From positions 1,736,001 to 1,800,000 of the forward strand of contig NZ_OZ201293.1 of NCBI RefSeq assembly GCF_964332355.1: a stretch of DNA of 64,000 bases, in the 5' to 3' direction. The notes below the pieces were generated by a model. The model worked only from the letters and a program-made list of their open reading frames with translations, was not told where the DNA came from and did not search any database. Below, in pieces: positions 52,925 to 61,085 of this stretch. Origin of the DNA: Imbroritus primus. GTDB taxonomy: Bacteria > Pseudomonadota > Gammaproteobacteria > Burkholderiales > Burkholderiaceae. The translations under genes were made by a program, and so were the position numbers. The first letter of the stretch is position 1. Every line of letters begins with the position of its first letter.

Positions 52925-53979
52925 CAGCGTCCCATCGCGTCAAACTGGATGCGCGGATCGACCAGCACATAACAGACATCGGAAATCAACCGGGTCACGA
53001 GCCCGATCAGCGTAAACAGATACAGCGTCCCGAGTACCACAGGGTAATCGCGCCGCAGCACCGCCTCATATGACAGCAGTCCGAGCCCATCAAGCGAAAA
53101 CAGTGTCTCGATCAATAGCGATCCGGTGAAGAAGGCACCAATGAATGCCGCAGGAAAGCCAGTCACCAGCGGAATCAGTGCATTGCGGAACACATGCTTC
53201 CACAGCACCCGCTTCTCCGAGAGCCCCTTGGCGCGCGCCGTCAGCACATACTGCTTGCGGATCTCTTCCAGGAATGCGTTCTTGGTCAGCATCGTCACGA
53301 TGGCAAAGCTGCCGATGACCGATGCCGTGACAGGAAGCACCAGGTGCCAGAGATAGTCGAGCACCTTGCCGGCCAGCGACAGTTGCTCCCAGTTGTCCGA
53401 CGTTAGGCCGCGCAGCGGAAACCACTGGACGAAGGTGCCGCCACCGAAGAGCACCAGCAGCAGCACCCCCAACACAAAGCCAGGAATGGCATACCCCACC
53501 AGCACGACCAGGCTCGTGGCAATGTCGAAGCGGCTGCCGGCGCGTACCGCCTTGGCAATGCCTAGTGGCACCGATATCAGGTAGCTAAGAAAAAAGGTCC
53601 ACAGCCCGAGGCTGATCGACACCGGCAACTTGCTCTTGACCAGCTCCCAGACACTGCGGTGCTGGAAGTAACTCTGGCCCAGGTCGAACTGGGCAAAACG
53701 TTTCAGCATCAGCCAGTAGCGTTCCAGCGGCGGTTTATCAAAGCCGTATAACGCCTGAATCTCCTTGATGCGCTCCGGCTCCACGCCAATCCGCCCACGA
53801 TAGTCGGCACCCACGCCGCCACCGGACGCCTCGCCGCCGGCGCCTCGCCCTTTCATCTCGAGGATCATCTGCTCGACCGGGCCGCCCGGTACGAACTGGA
53901 TGACGACGAAGGTCAGCGTGATGACGCCGAGCAAGGTCGGAATCATCAGCAGGATGCGTTTGAGCAGATAAGCCAGCAT
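52924..53979 (-). CDS. yejB: Peptide ABC transporter permease YejB
   Basis: The 351-aa DppB-type permease starts MLAYLLKRILLMIPTLLG, as family members do; an in-frame TTG nine codons earlier is an alternative. It has about six membrane helices. A glycine-rich loop (about 45-60) between the first helix and the rest is longer than the usual DppB loop. Its stop overlaps the yejE start by one base. Confidence 0.93.
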   Translation of the reverse strand: MLAYLLKRILLMIPTLLGVITLTFVVIQFVPGGPVEQMILEMKGRGAGGEASGGGVGADYRGRIGVEPERIKEIQALYGFDKPPLERYWLMLKRFAQFDLGQSYFQHRSVWELVKSKLPVSISLGLWTFFLSYLISVPLGIAKAVRAGSRFDIATSLVVLVGYAIPGFVLGVLLLVLFGGGTFVQWFPLRGLTSDNWEQLSLAGKVLDYLWHLVLPVTASVIGSFAIVTMLTKNAFLEEIRKQYVLTARAKGLSEKRVLWKHVFRNALIPLVTGFPAAFIGAFFTGSLLIETLFSLDGLGLLSYEAVLRRDYPVVLGTLYLFTLIGLVTRLISDVCYVLVDPRIQFDAMGR

Positions 53980-54058
53980 TGCGATGAACAGTTCCAGCGT
54001 TGACAAACAGGTAGCGCGACGGGGCAGCGATCACTTGCAGCCACAAGCCACCGCCCAC

Positions 54059-55921
54059 CTACTTCTTCTGCGCGCCATCCCACCACAAGGCGACGATCCA
54101 CGGCTCGGCAGCATAATACTTGGGTAGCGTTGCCGGGATGCCAAGACTCCTGCGATAGGCGACACGGTGCACCGCGCTGTACCAGTGCGGTACCGCATAG
54201 TAGTTGTGCATCAACACGCGATCAAGCGCCCGGGCTGCGGTGACCAGCTCCTCGCGCGTATCGGCGCGCAACACGTGGTTGACCAGGGCATCCACGGCGG
54301 GCGACTTCACGCCAATGATGTTGCTTGAGCCCTGCACGTCGGCAGCGGCACTGCCAAAGCGGTCGAGCAGCTCATTGCCCGGGCTCTGCGAATCGGGGAA
54401 GCGCATGCTGGCCATATCGTAGTCGAAGCTGTCCATGCGTTTCTGGTACAACACGTAGTCCGTGGTACGCAGGGTCACCCTGATACCCAGCTTGTCCAGG
54501 TTGCGCACATATGCCGTGATCACCCGGCTCATAGCGCCGCCATCCTCGAGAAACTCGATATGGAATGGTGTGCCGGCCGCATTGCGCAATGCGCCGTCGC
54601 GATAGGTCCAGCCGGCTTCAGCCAGCAGGCGGCGGGCCTCGCGCAGGTTCTCCCGCAGCGAGCCAGGTGGATCCGTCGACGGGGGGATCGCGGCGGGGCC
54701 GAATACCTCCGCCGGGACACGGGTGCGCAAGGGCTCGAGCAGTTTCAACTCGCCCGCATCCGGCCGCGTTCCCGGACTCGACACCGCCGCCAGATCGCTA
54801 TTCGTAAACCAGCTGTCGATCCGCTGATAAGCGCCATAGAACAACTGCCGGTTCAGCCACTGGAAATCCATGGCCAGCCCCAGCGCCTGGCGCACCCGGC
54901 GATCCTGGAACTGCGGGCGACGCACGTTCATCAGGAAGCCCTGCATACCGGCGCTGTTGCGATGGGCAAACTCCTGCTTCGTCAACTCGCCATTACGAAA
55001 GCGTTTGCCGGTATAGCTCTTCACCCACAGTTTGGCGCGATTCTCGACAATGGCATCGAACTCGCCAGCTTTGAAAGCCTCAAGCCGCACGGTTTCGTCG
55101 GCATACATGCGATAGGTGACGCGCTCGAAGTTATACAACCCGCGCCGCACGTTCAAATGATTGCCCCAATAGGCAGGATTGCGCCGGTATGTGATGTTGC
55201 GGCCAGCCGTGTATCGTTCGATCAGGTAAGGACCGCTGGCGACGGGTGCTTCGAAGGTCAACTGATCGAATGGCTTGCCGCCTCCCCATTTTGGCGAAAA
55301 CACCGGCAGCGCGCCAAGGATCAGCGGCATCTCGCGGTTGCGCTGGCGCAGGTCATAGCGGATCGTGCGCGGCCCCGTCACGGTCACACGCGCCACATCT
55401 TCGGTCAGGCTGCGATACGCCGGGATGGAAAACTTGCTGCGTACCATGTCGTAGGAATACTTCACATCCGCAGCCAGCACCGGATCGCCGTTTGAAAAAC
55501 GCGCCTCCGGTCGCAGCCGGAAAGTGATCGACAAGCCATCGGGTGCCACGGTGACGTCCTCTGCCAGCAAACCATAGGCACTCGCCGTCTCATCCGCGCT
55601 CGTCGTCAGTAACGTCTCGAACATCAGGCTTTCCAGCCCCGGTGCGGACACGCCCTTGATGGTTATCGGATTGAATTTGTCGAAGCTGGTACGCCGATCG
55701 GGATTGGCCAGCGTCAGCGTCCCGCCGCGTGGTGCCTGGGGGTTGACGTAATCGAAATGCGCGAAGCCCGGCGCATACTTGAGATCACCATACAGGGCGA
55801 AGCCATGCGCCGCCCAGACGGGCGCAGCCATGCCAACCGCACAGCAAACAGTGGTGGCGCGCACCAGACCTGGAAGCGTTCCGACCCATGATGCCACCCG
55901 GCGTGGCGCTGAAAATCGCAT
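54059..55921 (-). CDS. yejA: Peptide ABC transporter substrate-binding protein YejA
   Basis: The 620-aa SBP_bac_5 periplasmic protein has a signal peptide ending at PVWAAHG and a mature start with the YGDLKYAPGFAHFDYVNP motif typical of YejA. It binds oligopeptides for YejBEF. The ATG at 55921 is chosen; a TTG six codons earlier is possible. First gene of the yejABEF operon, divergent from fabI. Confidence 0.93.
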   Translation of the reverse strand: MRFSAPRRVASWVGTLPGLVRATTVCCAVGMAAPVWAAHGFALYGDLKYAPGFAHFDYVNPQAPRGGTLTLANPDRRTSFDKFNPITIKGVSAPGLESLMFETLLTTSADETASAYGLLAEDVTVAPDGLSITFRLRPEARFSNGDPVLAADVKYSYDMVRSKFSIPAYRSLTEDVARVTVTGPRTIRYDLRQRNREMPLILGALPVFSPKWGGGKPFDQLTFEAPVASGPYLIERYTAGRNITYRRNPAYWGNHLNVRRGLYNFERVTYRMYADETVRLEAFKAGEFDAIVENRAKLWVKSYTGKRFRNGELTKQEFAHRNSAGMQGFLMNVRRPQFQDRRVRQALGLAMDFQWLNRQLFYGAYQRIDSWFTNSDLAAVSSPGTRPDAGELKLLEPLRTRVPAEVFGPAAIPPSTDPPGSLRENLREARRLLAEAGWTYRDGALRNAAGTPFHIEFLEDGGAMSRVITAYVRNLDKLGIRVTLRTTDYVLYQKRMDSFDYDMASMRFPDSQSPGNELLDRFGSAAADVQGSSNIIGVKSPAVDALVNHVLRADTREELVTAARALDRVLMHNYYAVPHWYSAVHRVAYRRSLGIPATLPKYYAAEPWIVALWWDGAQKK

Positions 55922-56192
55922 GCGCGGGAATGTCCTCAACGATGCAGCACTCCGTACGAAAGTCCGGGCCGGAACGCCGAATCCGACCCCGTTTATGAGA
56001 CAATTTTAGTTTGGCCCACTGCCCGGCCACCTCCCGACTGGCGCGCAGGCCCTGCGGAGCCGCCATGCGGCCCGGGGAGACCACGGCATCTGCAGAGGCC
56101 GGGAGTGCGGTGGCGTGCACAGTAGCTTACACGTTTTACGACGTGGGCAGCACCGCTCCGCCGAAACGAACAAGGAAAGAACTGGAGTGACT

Positions 56193-56987
56193 ATGGGTTT
56201 TCTCGCTGGAAAAAAGATTCTGATCACCGGGCTGCTGTCCAATCGCTCGATTGCCTATGGCATTGCTTCCGCCTGCAAACGTGAAGGCGCCGACCTGGCC
56301 TTCACCTACGTAGGTGAGCGCTTCAAAGACCGCATCAACGAATTCGCCAAGGAATTCGGCACGGACCTGGTCTTTGAATGTGATGTCGGCAGCGACGAAG
56401 CGATCGATGCGCTGTTCGCCGACCTGGGCAAATCCTGGTCGCAGCTCGACGGCATCGTCCACTCCATCGGCTTCGCCCCGCGCGAAGCGATTGCTGGCAA
56501 TCTGCTTGACGGCCTGTCGCGCGAATCGTTCCGCATTGCCCACGACATCTCCGCCTACAGCTTCCCGGCCATGGCGAAGGCGGCCATGCCACTGCTCTCC
56601 CCCAAAGCCTCGCTGCTGACGCTGACCTACCTCGGCGCCGAGCGCTTCGTCCCCAACTACAACACCATGGGCCTTGCCAAGGCCTCGCTCGAAGCGAGCG
56701 TCCGCTACCTGGCCGGCGCCATCGGCCCCAAGGGCATCCGCGTCAACGGCATTTCGGCCGGTCCGATCAAGACGCTTGCCGCCTCCGGCATCAAGGGCTT
56801 CGGCAAGATCCTGGCGCATACCGAACACAACGCTCCGTTGCAACGCAATGTGACCATCGAGGAAGTCGGCAATGCGGCCGCCTTCCTGCTCTCAGACCTG
56901 TCGAGCGGCATCACCGGGGAAATCACGCATGTCGATGCGGGCTTCAACATCATCTCCGGCGGCTTGACGGAAGACGATATGGGCTGA
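56193..56987 (+). CDS. fabI: Enoyl-[acyl-carrier-protein] reductase FabI
   Basis: NADH-dependent last step of fatty acid elongation and the target of triclosan. The 264-aa product begins MGFLAGKKILITGLLSNRSIAYG with the atypical SDR glycine motif, and has the Tyr-x6-Lys pair in YNTMGLAK. The start at 56193 has GGAG 8 bases upstream. A strong terminator follows. Confidence 0.97.
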   Translation: MGFLAGKKILITGLLSNRSIAYGIASACKREGADLAFTYVGERFKDRINEFAKEFGTDLVFECDVGSDEAIDALFADLGKSWSQLDGIVHSIGFAPREAIAGNLLDGLSRESFRIAHDISAYSFPAMAKAAMPLLSPKASLLTLTYLGAERFVPNYNTMGLAKASLEASVRYLAGAIGPKGIRVNGISAGPIKTLAASGIKGFGKILAHTEHNAPLQRNVTIEEVGNAAAFLLSDLSSGITGEITHVDAGFNIISGGLTEDDMG

Positions 56988-57045
56988 GCCCCCGCGCGGC
57001 TGCCTGTAGTGCGATCCTTCCTCAATCGCCTGGCGGCATGACAAG

Positions 57046-57072
57046 AAAGCCCGGGATGCCCGGGCTTTTTTT
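57046..57072 (+). terminator. Intrinsic terminator after fabI
   Basis: AAAGCCCGGG, loop ATG, CCCGGGCTTT, followed by TTTT. A perfect 10-bp stem with a T tract; the mirrored A residues are fewer, so mainly plus-strand. Confidence 0.92.
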
Positions 57073-57164
57073 ATTTCAGTGCAAGGGACTGGGGCATGCA
57101 GGACCGTCGCACGAGTCCATGGCGCGGGCAGGCACGATTCCACCACGTCGACGATCGACGCCCG

Positions 57165-57719
57165 TCAGAGGCGTCTCCCGGGCAGCATGCGCACCAGGGT
57201 ATTGTCGCGGGTGACATAGTGATGGACCAGCGCCGCCGCTGCATGAAGGCCGATCAGGAAATAACCGGCAGTGGCAAGCGCTTCGTGGAAGTCCTTGAGC
57301 TGGTGGGAGAGCGACTCATCCGCGCCAATCAGCGCTGGAACCGCCACGCCGAACAGGTTGATCGGCTTGCCCGCTGCGCTCAGCGTCAGCCAGCCCAGGA
57401 GCGGCGTAACGATCATGAAAGCATACAGGGCATAATGCATGAGTCGAGCAAACCTGTCCTGCCACCCCGGCATCGGTGGACGCACGGGCGGTGTATCACC
57501 GCCAATCCAGCGTCCGCCCAACCGGACCGCTACGAGCCCGAGTACGCACAGGCCGAGCAGAAAATGCAGGATCTTGAGATCCGCCCGCAACGCGCTCCCC
57601 TTGGGCGCGAGGTCGCGCAGCTCCATGGCCGCGTACACAGCGACAAGCAGCACCAGCATTAACCAATGCAGGCCAATGATCAAAGTACTGTAGCGGTCTT
57701 GCGAGTTCTTCAATGTCAT
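57165..57719 (-). CDS. Cytochrome b561
   Basis: A 184-aa inner-membrane haem b protein with four helices. Likely haem-ligand His residues are in GLHWLML, LHFLLG, HEALATAG and LHAAAALVHHY, in the CybB pattern. Related proteins move electrons from ubiquinol or to superoxide. The ATG at 57719 is preferred over an earlier in-frame codon because it starts at the conserved DRYS segment. Confidence 0.9.
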   Translation of the reverse strand: MTLKNSQDRYSTLIIGLHWLMLVLLVAVYAAMELRDLAPKGSALRADLKILHFLLGLCVLGLVAVRLGGRWIGGDTPPVRPPMPGWQDRFARLMHYALYAFMIVTPLLGWLTLSAAGKPINLFGVAVPALIGADESLSHQLKDFHEALATAGYFLIGLHAAAALVHHYVTRDNTLVRMLPGRRL

Positions 57720-58037
57720 GGTTGCCCCACCAGGCCTGATTCTGGCACAGGCCCGACATGACACCCGTCAGGTCAGACCTGCAGCGGCCACTCGGACTCC
57801 CGTGATCGAATCATGGAGCAAGCTCGGCCGAATGGAAGTAGTGTAGCGAGCGCAAAGGCTTCCGCATACCCCTCCGGGTCAATACTCCAACCGACTTGCA
57901 TGGGGTTCCGCGGTGATGCGTGGCATGGCTATTGGCAAGGGCAACCCAGGCGGGCCGGGTCGGCACGCCAACCACCTCTCGTGCGCAGGCCCAGGGGCAT
58001 TGCCCTGGGCTTGCACCCTTGCCAATCGGGTTCATGC
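57720..58037. other. Gene-free region with a nested inverted repeat
   Basis: 318 bases between cytochrome b561 and the lipoprotein gene, both on the minus strand. No coding frame is supported. The right third holds the inverted repeat at 57931-58026; the left part should contain the b561 promoter, which I could not assign. Confidence 0.45.
57931..58026. repeat. Nested inverted repeat
   Basis: Outer arms ATTGGCAAGGG (57931-57941) and CCCTTGCCAAT (58016-58026) are perfect over 11 bp and can extend inward with small bulges. Inside lies a second hairpin, GCCCAGGG-N6-CCCTGGGC (57989-58010). The element ends 12 bases from the lipoprotein stop at 58038. It could act as a terminator or mRNA stabiliser for that gene, or be one copy of a dispersed repeat. 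Confidence 0.7.
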
Positions 58038-58613
58038 TTACGGCAGCTTGACCGTATACAGCCCCGGGAGACCTGCTGCGACAGTAGCCGTCACCTTGCC
58101 ATCGACAATATTGAACGAAGGGCTCGATGCCAGGCTCGCAGCCACTGCATTGCCGCTGCCATCCAGTGTGTAGAAGTAGACAGTGGGATTGCTGGGAAGG
58201 ATACCTGCGGTCGGCACAGTGATCTGGACCTGGCGATCCGTGGCGCTCTCAAAGAAATCCGTTGCCCTCACATCGTAGGCTACGTCACCCACGGCGCCAG
58301 CCGGCAAGCTCGTGAGTTTGCCAAAGCATACCTTGTTCTCCGGTTCAACCGCAGACGGAACCGGTAACGAAGACGTCTTCAACGTCAGCTTGCCAAAATC
58401 GTTCCCAGCCTCATCCCCAGCAGTCAATGAGAGCGACGCATTGGGAATCGTGCCAGTGATTTTCTTATAGCTGTCAGGGCAGCTCAATGAGGCAACTGGA
58501 GCAGGCGGTGGCGCGGTCGTACTCGAAGCGGCAGGCTCACCATCGCCCCCACCTCCGCAAGCTGCCAAGAACAAAGATGCCATCGTGCAACTCACCAATA
58601 CAATTTTTTTCAT
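58038..58613 (-). CDS. Lipoprotein of unknown function
   Basis: A 191-aa protein beginning MKKIVLVSCTMASLFLAACGG, a lipoprotein signal with Cys19. AGGAGA lies 8 bases before the ATG at 58613. After a Gly/Ser/Thr/Pro-rich tether (to about 50) comes a soluble, beta-looking part with two cysteines (SCPDS, VCFGK) that could form a disulfide. No family recognised. It is divergent from the epimerase-like gene and followed by the nested inverted repeat. Confidence 0.8.
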   Translation of the reverse strand: MKKIVLVSCTMASLFLAACGGGGDGEPAASSTTAPPPAPVASLSCPDSYKKITGTIPNASLSLTAGDEAGNDFGKLTLKTSSLPVPSAVEPENKVCFGKLTSLPAGAVGDVAYDVRATDFFESATDRQVQITVPTAGILPSNPTVYFYTLDGSGNAVAASLASSPSFNIVDGKVTATVAAGLPGLYTVKLP

Positions 58614-59063
58614 GCTCAGATTCTCCTGATCAATTACGAATGGATAAATGCCGGCGACTGCATGCATGCGTACCGGCATATCGCCGCAGGCATGGGCACA
58701 CCTCACTGCACGACAAACAGACAGGGCAAAAAACAGAGAACAACTTGAGAACAACTGGATACAGCTCGGGGACATCTGGACAACTTGTAGGAGAGGCAAC
58801 TCAGGCGCATGTATGGCAACGCCTTACGCTGTCCATGACATGCTAATGCCCGATGACCTCAATCATGAAGACAAATAAGGTCAACAACACCAAACAACTG
58901 AAAATGAAAAACATCAGTACGTTGCGACACTCGACTGACATATCACGTGCTGTTCCGGCGATTTCTGATACAACGTAAAATGAAAGGCGTATTGCGGTCG
59001 CCGGGCATACAAACCCCACGTCACGGTGCGGCGCCAAACACAACAACAAGGACGAGACAAAAT
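58614..59063. other. Divergent lipoprotein / epimerase intergenic region
   Basis: 450 bases, A+T-richer than its surroundings. It holds a tandem 11-mer (GAGAACAACT plus one base, 58736-58757) and one possible 32-aa minus-strand membrane peptide at 58843-58941. The promoters of both flanking genes should lie here; none could be assigned with confidence. Confidence 0.4.
58843..58941 (-). CDS. Possible 32-residue membrane peptide
   Basis: A frame from ATG at 58941 to TAG encodes MSVECRN followed by a strongly hydrophobic helix (VLMFFIFSCLVLLTLFVF) and MIEVIGH. The ribosome-binding site is weak (GGA about 11 bases upstream), unlike the peptide at 25868. T-rich minus-strand DNA codes Phe/Leu/Val by default, so chance is a real alternative. 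Confidence 0.22.
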   Translation of the reverse strand: MSVECRNVLMFFIFSCLVLLTLFVFMIEVIGH

Positions 59064-59972
59064 ATGCATATCGCCATCCTCGGAGGTTCGGGGCTTATCG
59101 GGAGCGAGACTGCCCGGCAGCTGGTTGCCGCCGGCCACACTGTCACCCTGCTCTCCCGACGTCCGGCAGCTGATCTCCCGGACCTGCCCTGGAAGGCATG
59201 CGAAATTGCCGATGCTGCGGCGGTACGCGATACGCTGGCATCTATCCGCCCGGCGGCGGTCATCCATCTGGCAGCATTGCTGCAGTTCTCATGCGACCAG
59301 CAGCCCGCCGAGGCGATCCGCATCAATGTGGACGGTACGGTAAATGTGCTCGAAGCTTGCCGCGCTGCAGGAATCAGGCGCGTGGTGTTCGGCAGCAGCA
59401 TGGCAGTGTATGGCCGCCGTACGGACCGGATGTCGGAAACTGATCCGATCCCCGACGATGTCGGCCTGTATGGCCAGACCAAGCGGCTATGCGAGATTCT
59501 CGGTGCGCGCTACCGTGCGTTGTATGGCATGGAGTTCGTCGCGCTGCGCTATGCAGGCGTCATCGGTCCGCAGGAACTGCATAGCGCCGGCATGGCCATG
59601 GTGCGGCAACAGATCCGCAGCACGGCATCGGGCAAGGATGTGACCATCGACGATGCCAGCGGGCGCGAGACAGTCCATCTGACCCATGTATCGGACGCCG
59701 CCGCCGCCACCGTCGCAGCGGCGTTGCATCCGGGCCCGGCACATACGGTCTACAACGTGGCCGGCCCCATCGACAACTATATGACACTGGTCGACTATCA
59801 CGCAGCCGTGCGCGCCCTGGTGCCGCATGCCGGCGCCGTGCACTGGGCCGGATCGGCGCGCGGTGCGGGGCCGCTCGACCTGACCCGGTTGCAAACGGAT
59901 CTGGGCGTCAGTCCGGCAGTGACAGTGCCGGAAGCATTGCGTCGCGATCTACGGACGCTGGGCTGGCTGTAG
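59064..59972 (+). CDS. NAD(P)-dependent epimerase/dehydratase family protein
   Basis: A 302-aa extended SDR. It starts MHIAILGGSGLIGSETARQL with the GxxGxxG nucleotide motif, then SSMAVYG and the catalytic YGQTK (Tyr-x3-Lys). The usual role is nucleotide-sugar epimerisation or dehydration, but no sugar-pathway genes are adjacent, so the substrate is unknown. An earlier in-frame start lacks support; the ATG at 59064 follows GAGA. Confidence 0.9.
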   Translation: MHIAILGGSGLIGSETARQLVAAGHTVTLLSRRPAADLPDLPWKACEIADAAAVRDTLASIRPAAVIHLAALLQFSCDQQPAEAIRINVDGTVNVLEACRAAGIRRVVFGSSMAVYGRRTDRMSETDPIPDDVGLYGQTKRLCEILGARYRALYGMEFVALRYAGVIGPQELHSAGMAMVRQQIRSTASGKDVTIDDASGRETVHLTHVSDAAAATVAAALHPGPAHTVYNVAGPIDNYMTLVDYHAAVRALVPHAGAVHWAGSARGAGPLDLTRLQTDLGVSPAVTVPEALRRDLRTLGWL

Positions 59973-60014
59973 CCATACGGCATTGCCGCCGACATTGATG
60001 TTCAGAAAACAGGA

Positions 60015-60039
60015 TGTCTGGTGCGCTGCGCACCGGACA
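60015..60039. terminator. Terminator between convergent genes
   Basis: TGTCTGGTGCG and CGCACCGGACA pair over 11 bp (one G-U) around a 3-base loop, with TGTTTTCTG on the minus-strand exit. It lies between the epimerase-like gene and the minus-strand lipoprotein gene. Confidence 0.65.
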
Positions 60040-60048
60040 CCCCACGCC

Positions 60049-60837
60049 TTACTTGGCTGATATCAATCCGCTCGTCTCTAGGTAACCGGATACCGGCTTG
60101 TTCAGCGAGCGTGCTTCGACCTTGACGATCCCATGCTGGGGCGCCAGCCAGGCGGTTGCCCGATACTGCCGCAGTTTGCCGTTCGTCGCGACGTCGACCT
60201 TGCATGCTTGCCGGTACGCTACACCACGAACGGTGATGTCTTCGCGCCCCAGGTAAGTCACCGTGACATCCGTGCCCTTTTCGGGCGCCGACAGCGGAGC
60301 GCCGCCCACACCTCGCTCCTGATAAACCGCATACGTCCGTGACGCATTCAGCGGCAACCCGGTGACATCGGGGGTCACGAACTTGCCAGTGGCCTCATCC
60401 TGAAAGGTGTACCGATAGCGCTTGTCATCCGCCGTCGTGCCCGGATCCATATGCGAGATCGCGGCCAGCGGGATCATCGGCGCTTCGGGCTTGAACAGCG
60501 CGGTCTGCTTCACGTCGTTGGCGGTATAGAAGAACCCGCTGACGGCATCGATCTCGATACCCTGATAGTCCGCCCCTTCGAACGACATCGGGCCCACGCC
60601 CTTGAAATCGGCGCTATAGAAGCTTGCCGGCACGCCGTTCATGTACATGCTGAACTGCAGCTTCTGCCCTGCTGCCGGCAACACCAGGCACTCCGCGCCC
60701 AGCGTCGAGGCATCGTACTGCGTAGCCGGCTGGCTGGCTGCAGCCCCGTTCGTGGCTGCGGGATCATGGCTCGACCCGCCACATGCCGTCAGGATGGAGG
60801 CGAGCGCCATCACACTACCTGCCAATTTGATTTTCAT
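60049..60837 (-). CDS. Lipoprotein of unknown function
   Basis: A 262-aa protein beginning MKIKLAGSVMALASILTACGG, a lipoprotein signal with Cys19 (LTAC lipobox). GGGGAA lies upstream of the ATG. Two Cys appear in the mature part (GAECLVLP, YRQACKVD) and the C-terminal half (VTYLGREDITVRG, LRQYRATAWLAPQHGIVKVE) looks like a beta-rich substrate- or partner-binding domain similar in style to LolA/LolB-type folds, but I do not recognise a family. Function unknown. Confidence 0.82.
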   Translation of the reverse strand: MKIKLAGSVMALASILTACGGSSHDPAATNGAAASQPATQYDASTLGAECLVLPAAGQKLQFSMYMNGVPASFYSADFKGVGPMSFEGADYQGIEIDAVSGFFYTANDVKQTALFKPEAPMIPLAAISHMDPGTTADDKRYRYTFQDEATGKFVTPDVTGLPLNASRTYAVYQERGVGGAPLSAPEKGTDVTVTYLGREDITVRGVAYRQACKVDVATNGKLRQYRATAWLAPQHGIVKVEARSLNKPVSGYLETSGLISAK

Positions 60838-61085
60838 GTAGCTGTTCCCCGTTGCTGATTGATCGACCCGTTACGCGGATTCGCGCAACGGATCGTACGA
60901 GGAACACACCGCAATGACTGCTAAGCAATGCAAAGATCCACGATGCTTAACAAATGCATGAAAGCATCGTGTTGAAACGTGACATCGTTGGCGCGTCTCA
61001 GCGGCCCGGCAGGCATCGACATGGCAAGCAGGATCTGGTACTCGCGTCATCACCCAACAGGGAGACATCGCGAATACCACTTACA
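60838..61085. other. Intergenic region upstream of the second unknown lipoprotein
   Basis: About 250 bases between the lipoprotein start and the aldehyde dehydrogenase 3' end. No supported gene; it should hold the lipoprotein promoter. I see no clear repeat or terminator. Confidence 0.35.
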
